Shown one piece after another: positions 7,442-17,520 of a stretch of DNA of 64,000 nt. Position numbers and translations under genes: made by a program. The notes beneath the pieces were generated by a model. The model made no database searches. It saw only the letters and a program-made list of their open reading frames with translations, and was not told where the DNA came from. Each line of letters begins with the position of its first letter. Within the stretch, counting starts at the first letter, position 1. The stretch comes from Pseudomonas putida (GTDB lineage: Bacteria > Pseudomonadota > Gammaproteobacteria > Pseudomonadales > Pseudomonadaceae). The stretch is taken from the NCBI GenBank assembly GCA_041071465.1, contig CP163498.1, positions 4,854,001 to 4,918,000 on the forward strand, written 5' to 3'.

Positions 7442-9006
7442 TTGAAGACGACTCGACTCCGGCGGCATGCGGGCAAACTGGCGCTGGTCGCCGCCGCGCT
7501 GCTGAGCACCCAGGCCATGGCGGCCGAGCAGGGCCCGAGCCTGTTGCAGAACAAGTGCATGGGTGCCATATCCCCGAAGGCAACGACACCTATAGCCGCA
7601 TCAGCCACCAGCGCAAGACGCCGGAAGGCTGGCTGATGAGCATTGCCCGCATGCAGATGATGCACGGCCTGCAGATCAGTGACGACGACCGTCGCACGCT
7701 GGTCAAGTACCTGGCCGACAAGCAGGGCCTGGCGCCCAGCGAAACCGATGGCGTGCGTTACGCCATGGAGCGCCGGCTCAATACCGTCGAGCACTTCGAC
7801 ACCCAGCTCAGCGAGACCTGTGGCCGTTGCCACTCCGGTGCCCGCGTCGCCTTGCAACGGCGCCCGGCCAAGGAGTGGGAACACCTGGTCAACTTCCACC
7901 TTGGCCAATGGCCGTCCCTTGAGTACCAGGCCCAGGCGCGTGACCGCGATTGGCTGCCGATTGCCCTGCAACAAGTGGTGCCGGAGCTTGCCAAGCGCTT
8001 CCCGATGGAAAGCGCAGCCTGGGCCGAATGGCAGAAGGCCAAACCCAAGGCAGACGCACTGCCGGGGCAGTGGGCATTCAGCGGCCATATGCTTGCCAAG
8101 GGCGACGTACGTGGGGTGATGAGCGTCACGGCTGGGGAGGGCGATACCTTCAAGGTCGAGGTCAAGGGCGCTTACGCCGACGGCACGCCGTTCAACGGCA
8201 GCGGCACGGCGATCCTCTACAACGGCTATGAGTGGCGTGGCAACGTCAAGGTCGGCGATGCCAACCTGCGCCAGGTGTTCGCCGCGCTGGATGGCGAGAT
8301 GAAAGGCCGTATGTTCGAAGCCGAACACGATGAACGCGGCCTGGACTTCACTGCGGCGAAGGAAGGCAAGGCGCGCCTGCTGGCGGTTCAGCCGGCATTC
8401 ATCAAGGCCGGCGGCGAAAGCGAGATCACCCTGGTGGGTAGCGGCCTGGACGGCAAGCCCGACTTGGGTGCAGGGGTGGAAGTGACCGAGGTGCTGGAGC
8501 AAACCCCGACCCTGGTACGGGTCAAGGCCCGCGCCGCGGCAGACGCCAAGCCTGGCCAGCGCGAGGTTGCGGTGGGCGCGCTCAAAGGTGTCAACCTGGC
8601 GGTCTACGACAAGGTCGACGAAGTGAAGGTGGTGCCGGCGTTCTCCATCGCCCGCATTGGCGAGAACGGCGCTTCGGTGCCGAAAGTGCAGGGCCGCTTC
8701 GAGGCCGAAGCCTGGGGTAAAGACGCCAGCGGACAACCGCTGCGCATCGGCTACCTGCCGGCCACCTGGAAGGTCGAGCCGTTCAACGAGCGTGCGGTCG
8801 AGGACGAAGACGTCAAGTTCGCCGGGCAGATGCAGGCTGATGGCGTGTTCGTACCAGGCGGTGCCGGGCCCAACCCCGAGCGCAAGATGATGACCAACAA
8901 CGCCGGTAACTTGAAAGTCATCGCCACGCTGGCCGACGGTGGCCAGACCGGCGAAGGGCACATGATCGTCACCGTACAGCGCTGGAACAACCCGCCGCTG
9001 CCATAA
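7442..9006 (+). pseudogene. qhpA: QHNDH alpha subunit (dihaem), frameshifted in the first haem motif
   Basis: Periplasmic dihaem subunit that passes electrons from the CTQ cofactor to an external acceptor. A TTG start preceded by GGAGG gives a 27-residue signal peptide ending TQAMA; the restored protein would be 521 residues with a 494-residue mature chain, the length known for P. putida. The frame breaks at 7561-7564: CMG should continue into CH, but ATGGGTGCCAT lacks one G. The first frame therefore reads CMGAISPKA, while the rest of the protein (HIPEGNDTYSRIS onward) continues in the next frame. The second haem motif CGRCH is intact, as are the C-terminal beta-sandwich domains. A consensus error is more likely than a real mutation, since every partner gene is intact. 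Confidence 0.9.
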
Positions 9007-9054
9007 CGGCAGGGCGCAACGGTTTTCCAACGGATCGATTATCGGGAGGTCGCC

Positions 9055-10485
9055 ATGGGCGTACTACTGAACCTGGTCGAGCGTAACCTGCACGAAGTGC
9101 AGGTCGATGCCGACCGCATGCTGTTCCATATTCCCAGCAGCTCGCTGTTTGCCACCGATGCGGTGACCGGCAGCATCATCGACGCTTTGCGCCAGCAAGG
9201 CTGCTCGGCCGAGGAGCTGATGCAGCGCCTTGGCCAGCAGTTTGCCGGCGACGATATCCAGGACACCCTGCGCGAGCTGATCGCGCTGGAGCTGGTCAGC
9301 GACGGCTCGCCGCTGACCCCGGAAATCGCCCTGAAGCAGGTCGAACGCACCGCGCTTAACACCGTGGTTCTGAACGTCAACACTGGCTGCAACCTCAGCT
9401 GCACTTATTGCTACAAGGAAGACCTGGACAAGCCTTCCGCCGGCAAGAAGATGAGCACCGCCACCGCCGAGGCCTCGGTGGAGATGCTGCTCAAGGAATC
9501 GCCCAACGAGGAGCGCTACAGCGTGGTGTTCTTCGGTGGCGAGCCACTGTCCAACCGGCCGTTGATCGAGCACATGGTGGCTTACTGCGAACGGCGTTTC
9601 GCCGAGGCGGGCAAGCAGGTGGAGTTCATCATGACCACCAACGCCACCTTGCTGACCGAAGAAATCATCGACTGGCTCAACGTCCACCGTTTCGGCCTGT
9701 CGATCAGCATCGACGGCCCCAAGACCGTGCACGACCGTAACCGCATCACCGTGGGTGGGCAGGGCACCTATGACGTGGTGCGGCGCAAGGCCGACCTGCT
9801 GCTGTCGCGCTACACCAGCCGCCCGGTGGGCGCGCGGGTCACGCTGACCCGTGGCATTACCGATGTCGAAACCATCTGGAACCACTTGTTCAATGAAATG
9901 GGCTTCGCCGAAGTCGGCTTTGCCCCGGTGACCTCGGGCGACATGGCCGATTTCAACCTCACGAGCGAAGAGCTGGTGCAGGTGTTCGCCAACATGAAGG
10001 CCCTCGGCCGGCGTTACCTGGAGGCGGCGCTGGAGCACCGCAACATCGGTTTCTCCAACCTGCACCAGTTGATCACCGACATCCACGAAGGCCACAAGAA
10101 GGCCCTGCCGTGTGGCGCCGGGCTGAAGATGCTGGCGGTTGACCACGAGGGCGAGCTGAACTTGTGCCACCGCTTCACCGGCTCCAGCCTGCCGACCTTC
10201 GGCAATGTGCACCAAGGGGTGAAGCAGGCGCAGCTCAACGACTTCCTGTCACAACGCCTGGACCGTAGCAACACCGGCTGTGAAAGCTGCCGCATCCGCA
10301 ACCTGTGCTCGGGCGGCTGCTACCACGAAAGCTATGCACGCTACGGCGACCCGCAGCACCCGACCTACCACTATTGCGAACTGATGCGCGACTGGGTGGA
10401 CTTCGGCATCGAAGTCTACAGCCGCATCATGGCCGCCAACCCGGCCTTCATCGATCGCTACATCACCCCGCGGAAGGCGCACTGA
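9055..10485 (+). CDS. qhpD: Radical SAM/SPASM maturase QhpD, forms Cys-to-Asp/Glu thioethers in the gamma subunit
   Basis: This is a 476-residue radical SAM enzyme. The SAM [4Fe-4S] motif is C112-x3-C116-x2-C119 ([13 protein letters not shown]). The C-terminal SPASM-type cysteines are C353, C371, C409, C412, C418, C422 and C441, enough for two auxiliary clusters. The N-terminal ~100 residues are a PqqD-like peptide-recognition region. QhpD installs the three intrapeptidyl thioether bridges of QhpC in the cytoplasm before export. It sits between qhpA and qhpC; its stop TGA shares a base with the qhpC ATG region (1 nt between the genes), so translation is probably coupled. A GGGAGG ribosome-binding site precedes the ATG. 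Confidence 0.95.
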   Translation: MGVLLNLVERNLHEVQVDADRMLFHIPSSSLFATDAVTGSIIDALRQQGCSAEELMQRLGQQFAGDDIQDTLRELIALELVSDGSPLTPEIALKQVERTALNTVVLNVNTGCNLSCTYCYKEDLDKPSAGKKMSTATAEASVEMLLKESPNEERYSVVFFGGEPLSNRPLIEHMVAYCERRFAEAGKQVEFIMTTNATLLTEEIIDWLNVHRFGLSISIDGPKTVHDRNRITVGGQGTYDVVRRKADLLLSRYTSRPVGARVTLTRGITDVETIWNHLFNEMGFAEVGFAPVTSGDMADFNLTSEELVQVFANMKALGRRYLEAALEHRNIGFSNLHQLITDIHEGHKKALPCGAGLKMLAVDHEGELNLCHRFTGSSLPTFGNVHQGVKQAQLNDFLSQRLDRSNTGCESCRIRNLCSGGCYHESYARYGDPQHPTYHYCELMRDWVDFGIEVYSRIMAANPAFIDRYITPRKAH

Positions 10486-10486
10486 C

Positions 10487-10810
10487 ATGAAGCACTTGAA
10501 GCCCCTGAACAACAAGGCGCGCATCCTGGAGCAGGCCGCCGCCGAAGACCGTGTCGAAGAAGTGATGGCCATGAGCGCGGTGGCAGGCTGCACGGCCACC
10601 ACCGACCCGGGCTGGGAAGTGGATGCCTTTGGCGGCGTCAGCTCGTTGTGCCAACCGATGGAGGCCGACCTGTATGGCTGCTCCGACCCTTGCTGGTGGC
10701 CAGCCCAGGTGCCGGACATGATGAGCACCTACCAGGACTGGAACGCCCAGGCGACCAACTCGGCGGACGACTGGCGCAACCTCGGCACCGTGTTCCCGAA
10801 AGACAAGTGA
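10487..10810 (+). CDS. qhpC: QHNDH gamma subunit precursor carrying the CTQ cofactor
   Basis: This 107-residue peptide has no Sec signal. Cleavage after residue 28 (before MSAVAGC) leaves a 79-residue chain, the known mature length. In mature numbering every modified residue is present: Cys7-Glu16, Cys27-Asp33 and Cys41-Asp49 for the thioether bridges, and Cys37-Trp43 for cysteine tryptophylquinone (precursor 35/44, 55/61, 69/77, 65/71). The leader ([17 protein letters not shown]) is acidic/amphipathic and serves as the QhpD/QhpE recognition element in the studied system. It is a RiPP-like substrate: cross-linked by QhpD, hydroxylated by QhpG, cleaved by QhpE and exported by QhpF. Confidence 0.96.
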   Translation: MKHLKPLNNKARILEQAAAEDRVEEVMAMSAVAGCTATTDPGWEVDAFGGVSSLCQPMEADLYGCSDPCWWPAQVPDMMSTYQDWNAQATNSADDWRNLGTVFPKDK

Positions 10811-10841
10811 CGGCCCAACAAGAATGACAAGGGGAAACCGC

Positions 10842-11963
10842 ATGAAAGCTGGACGCTGCGCGCAACTTGCGCTCACCATCGCCGCCACGGCCTGCGCCGG
10901 GCTGGTACAGGCCGACGACACCGGGCCGGCACTGAAGGCTGGCCACGAATACATGATCGTGACCAACTACCCGAACAACCTGCATGTGGTCGATGTGGCC
11001 AGTGACACGGTCTACAAAAGCTGCCAGATGCCCGACAAGTTCGGCCCTGGCACCGCAATGATGGCGCCGGACAACCGCACCGCCTACGTGCTCAACAACC
11101 ACTACGGCGACATCTACGGTATCGACCTGGACACCTGCAAGAACACCTTCCGCGCCAACCTGTCCAGCGTGGCAGGCGAAGTCGGCCGGTCGATGTACTC
11201 GTTCGCCATCAGCCCCGATGGCAAGGAAGTGTACGCCACGGTCAACCCGACCCAGATGCTGAACGACCATTACGTGGTCAAACCGCCGCGGCTGGAGGTG
11301 TTCAGCACCGCCGATGGCCTGCAGGCCAAGCCGGTGCGTACCTTCCCGATGCCGCGCCAGGTGTACCTGATGCGCGCCGCTGACGATGGCAGCCTGTTCG
11401 TCGCAGGGCCGGACATCTACAAGATGGACGTGAAGACCGGCAAATACACAGTGGCCCTGCCGTTGCGCAACTGGAACCGCAAGGGCTACAGCGCCCCGGA
11501 CGTGCTGTACTTCTGGCCGCACCAGAGTCCGCGCCACGAGTTCACCATGCTGTACACCATTGCCAAGTTCAAGGACGACAAGCAGGACCCGGCCACCGCC
11601 GAGCCGCTGTATGGCTACCTGAGCGTCGACCTGAAGACCGGCAAGACCCACACCCAGGAGTTCGCCGACCTGACTGAGTTGTACTTCACCGGCCTGCGCT
11701 CGCCCAAGGACCCGAACCAGATCTACGGCGTGCTCAACCGCCTGGCCAAGTTCGACATCAAACAGCGCAAGCTGATCAAGGCGGCTAACCTGGAGCACAC
11801 TTACTACTGCGTCACCTTCGACAAGAAGGGCGACAAACTGTACCTGGGCGGCACCTTCAACGACCTGGCGGTGTTCAACCCGGAAACGTTGGAGAAAGTG
11901 AAGAACATCAAGTTGCCGGGTGGTGACATGTCTACCACGACGCCCCAGGTGTTCATCCGCTAG
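10842..11963 (+). CDS. qhpB: QHNDH beta subunit (seven-bladed propeller)
   Basis: This 373-residue periplasmic subunit has a 24-residue signal peptide ending LVQA before [16 protein letters not shown]; the mature chain would be 349 residues, equal to the structurally known P. putida subunit. Repeated YVTN-like blades are visible, such as [33 protein letters not shown] and [19 protein letters not shown]. The start was set at the ATG with AAGGGGA 6 nt upstream in preference to an ATG six codons earlier. The subunit caps the gamma chain and helps form the substrate pocket. It closes the qhpA-D-C-B order. Confidence 0.95.
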   Translation: MKAGRCAQLALTIAATACAGLVQADDTGPALKAGHEYMIVTNYPNNLHVVDVASDTVYKSCQMPDKFGPGTAMMAPDNRTAYVLNNHYGDIYGIDLDTCKNTFRANLSSVAGEVGRSMYSFAISPDGKEVYATVNPTQMLNDHYVVKPPRLEVFSTADGLQAKPVRTFPMPRQVYLMRAADDGSLFVAGPDIYKMDVKTGKYTVALPLRNWNRKGYSAPDVLYFWPHQSPRHEFTMLYTIAKFKDDKQDPATAEPLYGYLSVDLKTGKTHTQEFADLTELYFTGLRSPKDPNQIYGVLNRLAKFDIKQRKLIKAANLEHTYYCVTFDKKGDKLYLGGTFNDLAVFNPETLEKVKNIKLPGGDMSTTTPQVFIR

Positions 11964-11972
11964 ATCGGTGTG

Positions 11973-12004
11973 GGCCTGTTCGCGGGTTTACCCGCGAACA
12001 GGCC
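11973..12004 (+). terminator. Near-perfect hairpin between qhpB and the acyl-CoA synthetase
   Basis: GGCCTGTTCGCGGG and its exact complement CCCGCGAACAGGCC flank a TTTA loop, giving a 14-15 bp stem immediately after the qhpB stop. No U-run follows, so it is more likely a REP-derived processing or stability element than a factor-independent terminator. The next gene starts 36 nt later. Confidence 0.5.
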
Positions 12005-12039
12005 GGTACAAAAAACACAAGAACAACAAGAGAACGCCC

Positions 12040-13713
12040 ATGCCCCAGCCAAGCTACTCCCAGGGCAACCAGGACAAGGCCCTGCTTACCCAGTGCATCG
12101 GCGACGCCTTCGACGCCACTGTCGCTCGCTTTCCCGAGCGCGAGGCGCTGGTGGTGCGCCACCAGGCCCTTCGCTACACCTGGCGGCAACTGGCCGAGGC
12201 CGTCGACCAGCATGCTCGCGCGCTGATGGCCCTGGGCGTGCAGCCCGGTGACCGCCTGGGTATCTGGGCGCCCAATTGCGCCGAGTGGTGCATTACCCAG
12301 TTCGCCAGCGCCAAGGTTGGCGCAATCCTGGTCAACATCAATCCGGCCTACCGCTCCAGCGAGCTGGACTATGCGCTCGGCCAGTCCGGCTGCCGTTGGG
12401 TGATCTGTGCCGATGCGTTCAAGACCTCCGATTACCACGCCATGCTGCAGGGCCTTGTACCTGGCCTGGCCAGCGGTCAAGCGGGCGCGCTGATCTGCGA
12501 GCGTTTTCCCGAACTGCGTGGCGTGGTCAGTCTGGCCGTTGCGCCCCCACCTGGGTTCCTCGCCTGGCACGACCTGCAGTCCCGCGCCGAGGCCGTCAGC
12601 CGCGAGGCCCTGGCCCAGCGGCAGGCACAACTGCGCTGCGACGATCCGATCAACATCCAGTACACCTCGGGGACTACCGGCTTCCCAAAGGGCGCCACCC
12701 TCAGCCACAGCAACATTCTCAACAACGGCTACATGGTGGGTGAAAGCCTGGGCCTGACCGAACATGATCGGTTGGTAGTGCCGGTGCCGCTGTACCACTG
12801 CTTCGGTATGGTCATGGCCAACCTTGGCTGCATGACCCACGGCAGCACCTTGATTTATCCCAACGATGCCTTCGACCCTTTGGCTACCCTGCGCGCGGTG
12901 GCGGAGGAGAAAGCCACGGCGTTGTATGGCGTGCCGACCATGTTCATTGCCGAGCTGGACCACCCGCAGCGCGGCGAGTTCGACCTGTCGAGCCTGCGCA
13001 CGGGGATCATGGCCGGCGCTACGTGCCCGATCGAGGTGATGCGCCGGGTGATTGGCGAGATGCACATGGCCGAGGTGCAGATTGCCTACGGCATGACCGA
13101 GACCAGCCCGGTGTCGCTACAGACCGGCGCCACTGACGACCTGGAGCGCCGCGTGACCAGCGTGGGGCGCACCCAGCCACGGCTGGAGAACAAAGTGATC
13201 GACAACGACGGCGGCACAGTGCCGCGCGGTGAGATTGGCGAGCTGTGCACGCGTGGCTACAGCGTGATGCTGGGTTACTGGAACAACCCCAAGGCCACGG
13301 CCGAGAGCATCGATGAAGACGGCTGGATGCACACCGGCGACCTGGCAGTGATGGACGAACAAGGCTATGTGCGGATTGTCGGGCGCAGCAAGGACATGAT
13401 CATTCGCGGCGGTGAGAACATCTACCCGCGTGAGCTGGAAGAGTTCTTCTTCACCCACCCAGCGGTGGCCGATGTGCAGGTGATTGGCGTGCCGTGCAGC
13501 AAGTATGGCGAAGAGATCGTCGCCTGGGTGCGGCTGCACCCAGGGCATGCTGCCAGTGAAGAAGAACTGCGAGAGTGGGCCAAGGCGCGAATTGCGCACT
13601 TCAAGGTGCCCCGGTACTTCCGCTTTGTCGACGAGTTCCCGATGACGGTGACCGGCAAGGTGCAGAAGTTCAGGATGCGCGAGATCAGCGTCGAGGAACT
13701 GACTGCCAATTGA
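12040..13713 (+). CDS. AMP-binding acyl-CoA synthetase
   Basis: This 557-residue member of the ANL superfamily has the phosphate-binding motif [13 protein letters not shown] at about residues 207-219, YGMTETSP near 349 and the hinge segment [16 protein letters not shown]. The C-terminal catalytic lysine motif is [12 protein letters not shown]. The overall pattern is that of medium/short-chain fatty acyl-CoA ligases of the AtoE/FadD3 type. The start was chosen at the ATG after AAGAGAA; the open frame extends 40 codons further up, through the hairpin. Following qhpB on the same strand, it likely activates the carboxylate derived from the amine substrate. The acid used cannot be told from sequence. 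Confidence 0.88.
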   Translation: MPQPSYSQGNQDKALLTQCIGDAFDATVARFPEREALVVRHQALRYTWRQLAEAVDQHARALMALGVQPGDRLGIWAPNCAEWCITQFASAKVGAILVNINPAYRSSELDYALGQSGCRWVICADAFKTSDYHAMLQGLVPGLASGQAGALICERFPELRGVVSLAVAPPPGFLAWHDLQSRAEAVSREALAQRQAQLRCDDPINIQYTSGTTGFPKGATLSHSNILNNGYMVGESLGLTEHDRLVVPVPLYHCFGMVMANLGCMTHGSTLIYPNDAFDPLATLRAVAEEKATALYGVPTMFIAELDHPQRGEFDLSSLRTGIMAGATCPIEVMRRVIGEMHMAEVQIAYGMTETSPVSLQTGATDDLERRVTSVGRTQPRLENKVIDNDGGTVPRGEIGELCTRGYSVMLGYWNNPKATAESIDEDGWMHTGDLAVMDEQGYVRIVGRSKDMIIRGGENIYPRELEEFFFTHPAVADVQVIGVPCSKYGEEIVAWVRLHPGHAASEEELREWAKARIAHFKVPRYFRFVDEFPMTVTGKVQKFRMREISVEELTAN

Positions 13714-13743
13714 TGTAGGGGCCGGCACAGGCAGCAGAGGATC

Positions 13744-14319
13744 TCAGCCTTGCAGCAGTTCCGGGCTGTTGAAGTTGCTTAGCCGACAATCATCGTCGGC
13801 ACACGCCAGCCCTTGCACCGCCTCGCGCAGCAAGGCCTTCTGCAAGCTCCGCTCACCCGCCGCCCAGGCTTGTTCCAGCACCGGCAACACCCGTTTTGGC
13901 AGCACGCTGAACATCGGCTGCCAATACTCACCCTGACGCACCATCGCCGCACTGTCATTGGCCTTCGCCAGCCGCAGCAGGTCTTCGATCAACACCTGAT
14001 CGACACGTGGTGCATCGCAGGCCAGCAGCACAACCCATTCATGCCGTGCCACCTTGAGCCCGGCAATCACTCCCGCCAAAGGCCCGGGGAAGTCCGCCTC
14101 GGCATCGCCCACCACCTGGTCGGCATACGCCCGGTAGGCCTCCTGGTTACGGTTGCAGGAAATCACCAGGTCGTCGCTCAGCGGGCGCACCACTCGCTGT
14201 ACATGCGCCACCAAGGGTTCGCCCTGCCAGTCGATCAAACCCTTGTCGCGGCCGCCCATACGCTGCCCGCGACCGCCGGCAAGGATGAGGATGGAGCAGG
14301 GGGGAAATGCATCAGGCAT
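13744..14319 (-). CDS. mobA: Molybdenum cofactor guanylyltransferase MobA
   Basis: This 191-residue nucleotidyltransferase transfers GMP from GTP to molybdopterin to give the MGD cofactor. The N-terminal signature LILAGGRGQRMGGRDKGL is diagnostic, followed by the metal-binding DxP-type segment VVLLACDAPRVDQVL (most MobA proteins have CDxP; here CDAP). Length fits the family. It is convergent with the acyl-CoA synthetase with only 30 nt between stops, and lies downstream of a terminator that closes the RND operon, so it has its own promoter. No partner molybdoenzyme gene is adjacent. Confidence 0.93.
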   Translation of the reverse strand: MPDAFPPCSILILAGGRGQRMGGRDKGLIDWQGEPLVAHVQRVVRPLSDDLVISCNRNQEAYRAYADQVVGDAEADFPGPLAGVIAGLKVARHEWVVLLACDAPRVDQVLIEDLLRLAKANDSAAMVRQGEYWQPMFSVLPKRVLPVLEQAWAAGERSLQKALLREAVQGLACADDDCRLSNFNSPELLQG

Positions 14320-14320
14320 G

Positions 14321-14354
14321 AAAAAGGGTTCCGGGCAGTCATTGCCGGGAACCC
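14321..14354 (-). terminator. Rho-independent terminator of the RND operon
   Basis: On the reverse strand GGGTTCCCGGCA pairs with TGCCCGGAACCC (12 bp, one mismatch) around a 5-nt ATGAC loop, followed by TTTTT. It lies 27 nt past the pump gene stop and just before mobA. Confidence 0.9.
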
Positions 14355-14380
14355 TCCCATTTCACGCGGGGCTTGTCCAG

Positions 14381-17300
14381 TCAGCTTTCACCGGCCACCG
14401 GATGCGTGGCAGCGTTTTGCGTCTGGCGCCGCCCGGACAGGCGCATCACCACCACGAAGAACACCGGCACGAACACCACCGCCAGGGTGGCGCTGAGCAT
14501 GCCGCCGATCACCCCGGTGCCGATCGCTTGCTGGCTGGCGGAACTTGCGCCGCTGGCGATGGCCAGTGGCACCACGCCGAGGATGAACGCCAGCGAGGTC
14601 ATCACGATCGGCCGCAGGCGCAGGCGGGCGGCTTGTACGGCAGCGTCGACGGCGTCCACGCCCTGATCGACCAGGTGCTTGGCGAACTCGATGATCAGGA
14701 TGGCATTCTTCGCCGACAGGCCGATCAGAGTAATCAGGCCAACTTTGAAGAATACATCGTTGGGCATGCCGCGCAGGGTCACGGCCAGCACTGCACCCAG
14801 CACGCCGAGTGGTACCACCAGCAGTACCGCAGTCGGGATCGACCAGCTTTCGTACAGCGCCGCCAGGCACAGGAACACCACCAGCAACGACAGCGCCATC
14901 AGCATCGGTGCCTGGCTGCCGGAAAGGCGTTCCTGCAGGGACAGGCCGGTCCATTCCAGGCCGGCACCGGCTGGAAGCTGCGCCACCAGGCGCTCGACTT
15001 CGGCCATGGCCTCACCGGAGCTGTAGCCGGCCGCCGGTTCGCCGGAAATCGACACCGCCGGGTAGCCGTTGTAGCGGGTCAGCTGCACCGGGCCGCTGAC
15101 CCATTTGGCCTGGACGAACGCGCCCAGTGGCACCATCTTGCCGCTAGTGTTGCGTACGTGGATTTTCAGCAAATCCTCGACCTGGCTGCGCTGGTTGCCT
15201 TCGGCCTGCACCACCACCCGCTGCATGCGGCCCTGGTTGGGGAAGTCGTTGACGTAGCTGGAGCCCACAGCCACGTCCAGCACCGTGCCGATATCGGCAA
15301 ACGATACGCCCAGGGCATTGGCCTGGCGGCGGTCGATTTCCAGCTGCACTTGCGGGCTTTCCGCCAGCGAGGCTTCACGCACGTTGGTCAATACCTTGCT
15401 TTTGCCGGCGCTTGCCAGCAACTGGTCACGGGCCGCCATCAGTTCGGCGTGGCCCATGCCGCCACGGTCCTGCAGGCGGAACTCGAAGCCGGTCGATTCG
15501 CCCAGGCCGTCGATTGGGGGTGGCAGTACCGAGAAGGCGATGGCGTCCTTGAGCTGGCTGAAGGCCATGGTCGCGCGGTCGGCGATCGACTGGGCGCTGT
15601 CATCGGTGCCGCGCTCGGACCAGTCCTTGAGCGTGGTGAAGGCCAGCGCCGCGTTCTGCCCGCTGCCGGAGAAGCTGAAACCGAGAATCAAGGTGGTGTT
15701 GCCCACCCCCGGTTCCTCGGCGTTGTGCGCCTCGATCTGCGCGGCTACCTGTTCGGTGCGCATGCGGCTGGCACCGGGCGGCAGTTGGATGTCGGTAATG
15801 GTGTAACCCTGGTCTTCGGTGGGCAGAAACGCCGTGGGCAACTGGCTGAACCCGTAGCCCAGCACCGCCAGCAGCACTGCGTACACCGCCAGGTAGCGGC
15901 CACTGCGCTTGAGCGCCTGTACCACCCAGCGTTGGTAGCCGTTGCTCATGCTTTCGAAGCGGCGGTTGAACCAGCCGAAGAAGCCTTTGCGTGCGTGGTG
16001 CTCACCTTTGGCCACGGGCTTGAGCAGGGTGGCGCACAATGCCGGGGTCAGGCTGAGGGCAAGAAACGCCGAGAACAGGATCGATACCGCCATCGACAGC
16101 GAGAACTGCTGGTAGATCACCCCCACCGAGCCTTGCATGAAGGCCATGGGCAGGAACACCGCCACCAGTACCAGGGTGATACCGATGATCGCCCCGCTGA
16201 TCTGGCCCATGGCTTTGCGCGTGGCCTCTTTGGGCGGCAGGCCTTCTTCGGCCATGATGCGCTCGACGTTTTCCACCACCACGATGGCATCGTCGACCAG
16301 GATGCCGATGGCCAGCACCATGCCAAACAGGGTCAGCACATTGACCGAGAAGCCCATGGCCAGCATCACGGCGAAGGTGCCCATCAATGCCACGGGCACC
16401 ACCAGGGTCGGGATCAGCGTGTAGCGCAGGTTCTGCAGGAACAGGAACATCACTGCGAACACCAGCAGCATGGCTTCGAACAGGGTGTTGATGACCTGCT
16501 CGATCGACACTTTGACGAACGGCGAGGTGTCGTAGGGGATGTCGTACTTGACGCCTTCCGGGAAGTAGCGGGCCAGGTCCTGCATCTTCGCCCGTACCAG
16601 GGTGGCGGTTTCCATGGCGTTGGCCCCCGGCGACAGCTGCACGCTGAAGGCGGTGGCCGGCTTGCCGTTCAGGCGCGTGCCGTACTGGTATTCCTGGGCG
16701 CCGATCTCGACCCGGGCGACATCCCCGATGGTCACCGTGGAGCCATCCAGGTTGGCGCGCAGGACAATGGCGGCGAATTCTTCAGGCGTGCTCAGCTGGC
16801 CCTTGACCACTACGTTGGCGGTGATTTCCTGGGTGTCGCGGCTGGGCAGGTCGCCAATGCTGCCAGGGGCGACCTGGGCGTTCTGCGCCGCGATGGCCTC
16901 GGCCACGTCGTTGGGCGTGAGGTTGAAGCCGATCAGCTTGCGTGGGTCGATCCAGATGCGCATGGCGCGCTCGGAGCCGTACAACTGAGCCTTGCCGACG
17001 CCTTTGAGGCGGCGGATTTCGTCCATCACGTTACGGGCAAGGATGTCCGACAGCGCGGTTTCGTCGAGCTTGCCGTCTTCGGAGGTGAGGGTGGCCAACA
17101 GCAGGAAGCCCGTAGACACCTTCTCCACTTGCAGGCCCTGCTGGGTGACTGGGCGTGGCAGGCGCGATTCGACCACCTTCAGGCGGTTTTGCACGTCGAC
17201 CTGGGCCAGGTCCGGGTTGGTGCCTGGGGCGAAGGTGGCGGTGATGGTGGCGCTGCCCAGGCTGCTCTGCGACTCGAAGTACAGCAGGTTGTCGGCGCCG

Positions 17301-17509
17301 TTGAGTTCCTGCTCGATCAGGCTGACCACGCTTTCGTCCATGGTCGCCGCCGAGGCGCCTGGGTACACGGCGTAGATCTCCACCTGTGGCGGTGCCACGT
17401 TGGGGTACTGGGCCACCGGCAGTTGCGGGATGGCCAGCGCACCGGCCAGCAGGATGAACAGTGCGACCACCCAGGCGAATACCGGGCGATCGATGAAGAA
17501 TTGCGGCAT
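14381..17509 (-). CDS. RND (HAE1 family) multidrug efflux inner-membrane transporter
   Basis: This 1042-residue AcrB/MexB-type proton antiporter starts MPQFFIDRPVFAWVVALFILLAGALAI, the usual first helix. TM4 carries the proton-relay aspartates in GILVDDAIVVVENVERIM, and the family pattern of two large periplasmic loops and twelve helices is evident. It pairs with the adaptor gene 11 nt upstream on the same strand. No outer-membrane channel gene is present, so it probably borrows a TolC/OprM-type protein encoded elsewhere. A divergent two-component system lies just beyond the adaptor. Substrate is unknown. Confidence 0.93.
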   Translation of the reverse strand: MPQFFIDRPVFAWVVALFILLAGALAIPQLPVAQYPNVAPPQVEIYAVYPGASAATMDESVVSLIEQELNGADNLLYFESQSSLGSATITATFAPGTNPDLAQVDVQNRLKVVESRLPRPVTQQGLQVEKVSTGFLLLATLTSEDGKLDETALSDILARNVMDEIRRLKGVGKAQLYGSERAMRIWIDPRKLIGFNLTPNDVAEAIAAQNAQVAPGSIGDLPSRDTQEITANVVVKGQLSTPEEFAAIVLRANLDGSTVTIGDVARVEIGAQEYQYGTRLNGKPATAFSVQLSPGANAMETATLVRAKMQDLARYFPEGVKYDIPYDTSPFVKVSIEQVINTLFEAMLLVFAVMFLFLQNLRYTLIPTLVVPVALMGTFAVMLAMGFSVNVLTLFGMVLAIGILVDDAIVVVENVERIMAEEGLPPKEATRKAMGQISGAIIGITLVLVAVFLPMAFMQGSVGVIYQQFSLSMAVSILFSAFLALSLTPALCATLLKPVAKGEHHARKGFFGWFNRRFESMSNGYQRWVVQALKRSGRYLAVYAVLLAVLGYGFSQLPTAFLPTEDQGYTITDIQLPPGASRMRTEQVAAQIEAHNAEEPGVGNTTLILGFSFSGSGQNAALAFTTLKDWSERGTDDSAQSIADRATMAFSQLKDAIAFSVLPPPIDGLGESTGFEFRLQDRGGMGHAELMAARDQLLASAGKSKVLTNVREASLAESPQVQLEIDRRQANALGVSFADIGTVLDVAVGSSYVNDFPNQGRMQRVVVQAEGNQRSQVEDLLKIHVRNTSGKMVPLGAFVQAKWVSGPVQLTRYNGYPAVSISGEPAAGYSSGEAMAEVERLVAQLPAGAGLEWTGLSLQERLSGSQAPMLMALSLLVVFLCLAALYESWSIPTAVLLVVPLGVLGAVLAVTLRGMPNDVFFKVGLITLIGLSAKNAILIIEFAKHLVDQGVDAVDAAVQAARLRLRPIVMTSLAFILGVVPLAIASGASSASQQAIGTGVIGGMLSATLAVVFVPVFFVVVMRLSGRRQTQNAATHPVAGES

Positions 17510-17520
17510 TGATCAGGCCC

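Noticed and set aside
7555..7570. Programmed ribosomal frameshift in qhpA
   Set aside because: There is no slippery heptamer or downstream structure. The break falls inside a haem motif, and the same one-base G/C loss occurs in several unrelated genes, so a consensus error explains it better.
14153..17512. A 1119-codon open frame on the forward strand, opposite the RND pump gene
   Set aside because: It mirrors the pump gene codon for codon and is His/Gln/Ala-rich with no recognisable domain. It is a product of GC-biased third positions on the other strand. The same applies to long frames opposite mexF, the barrel gene and the aldehyde dehydrogenase.
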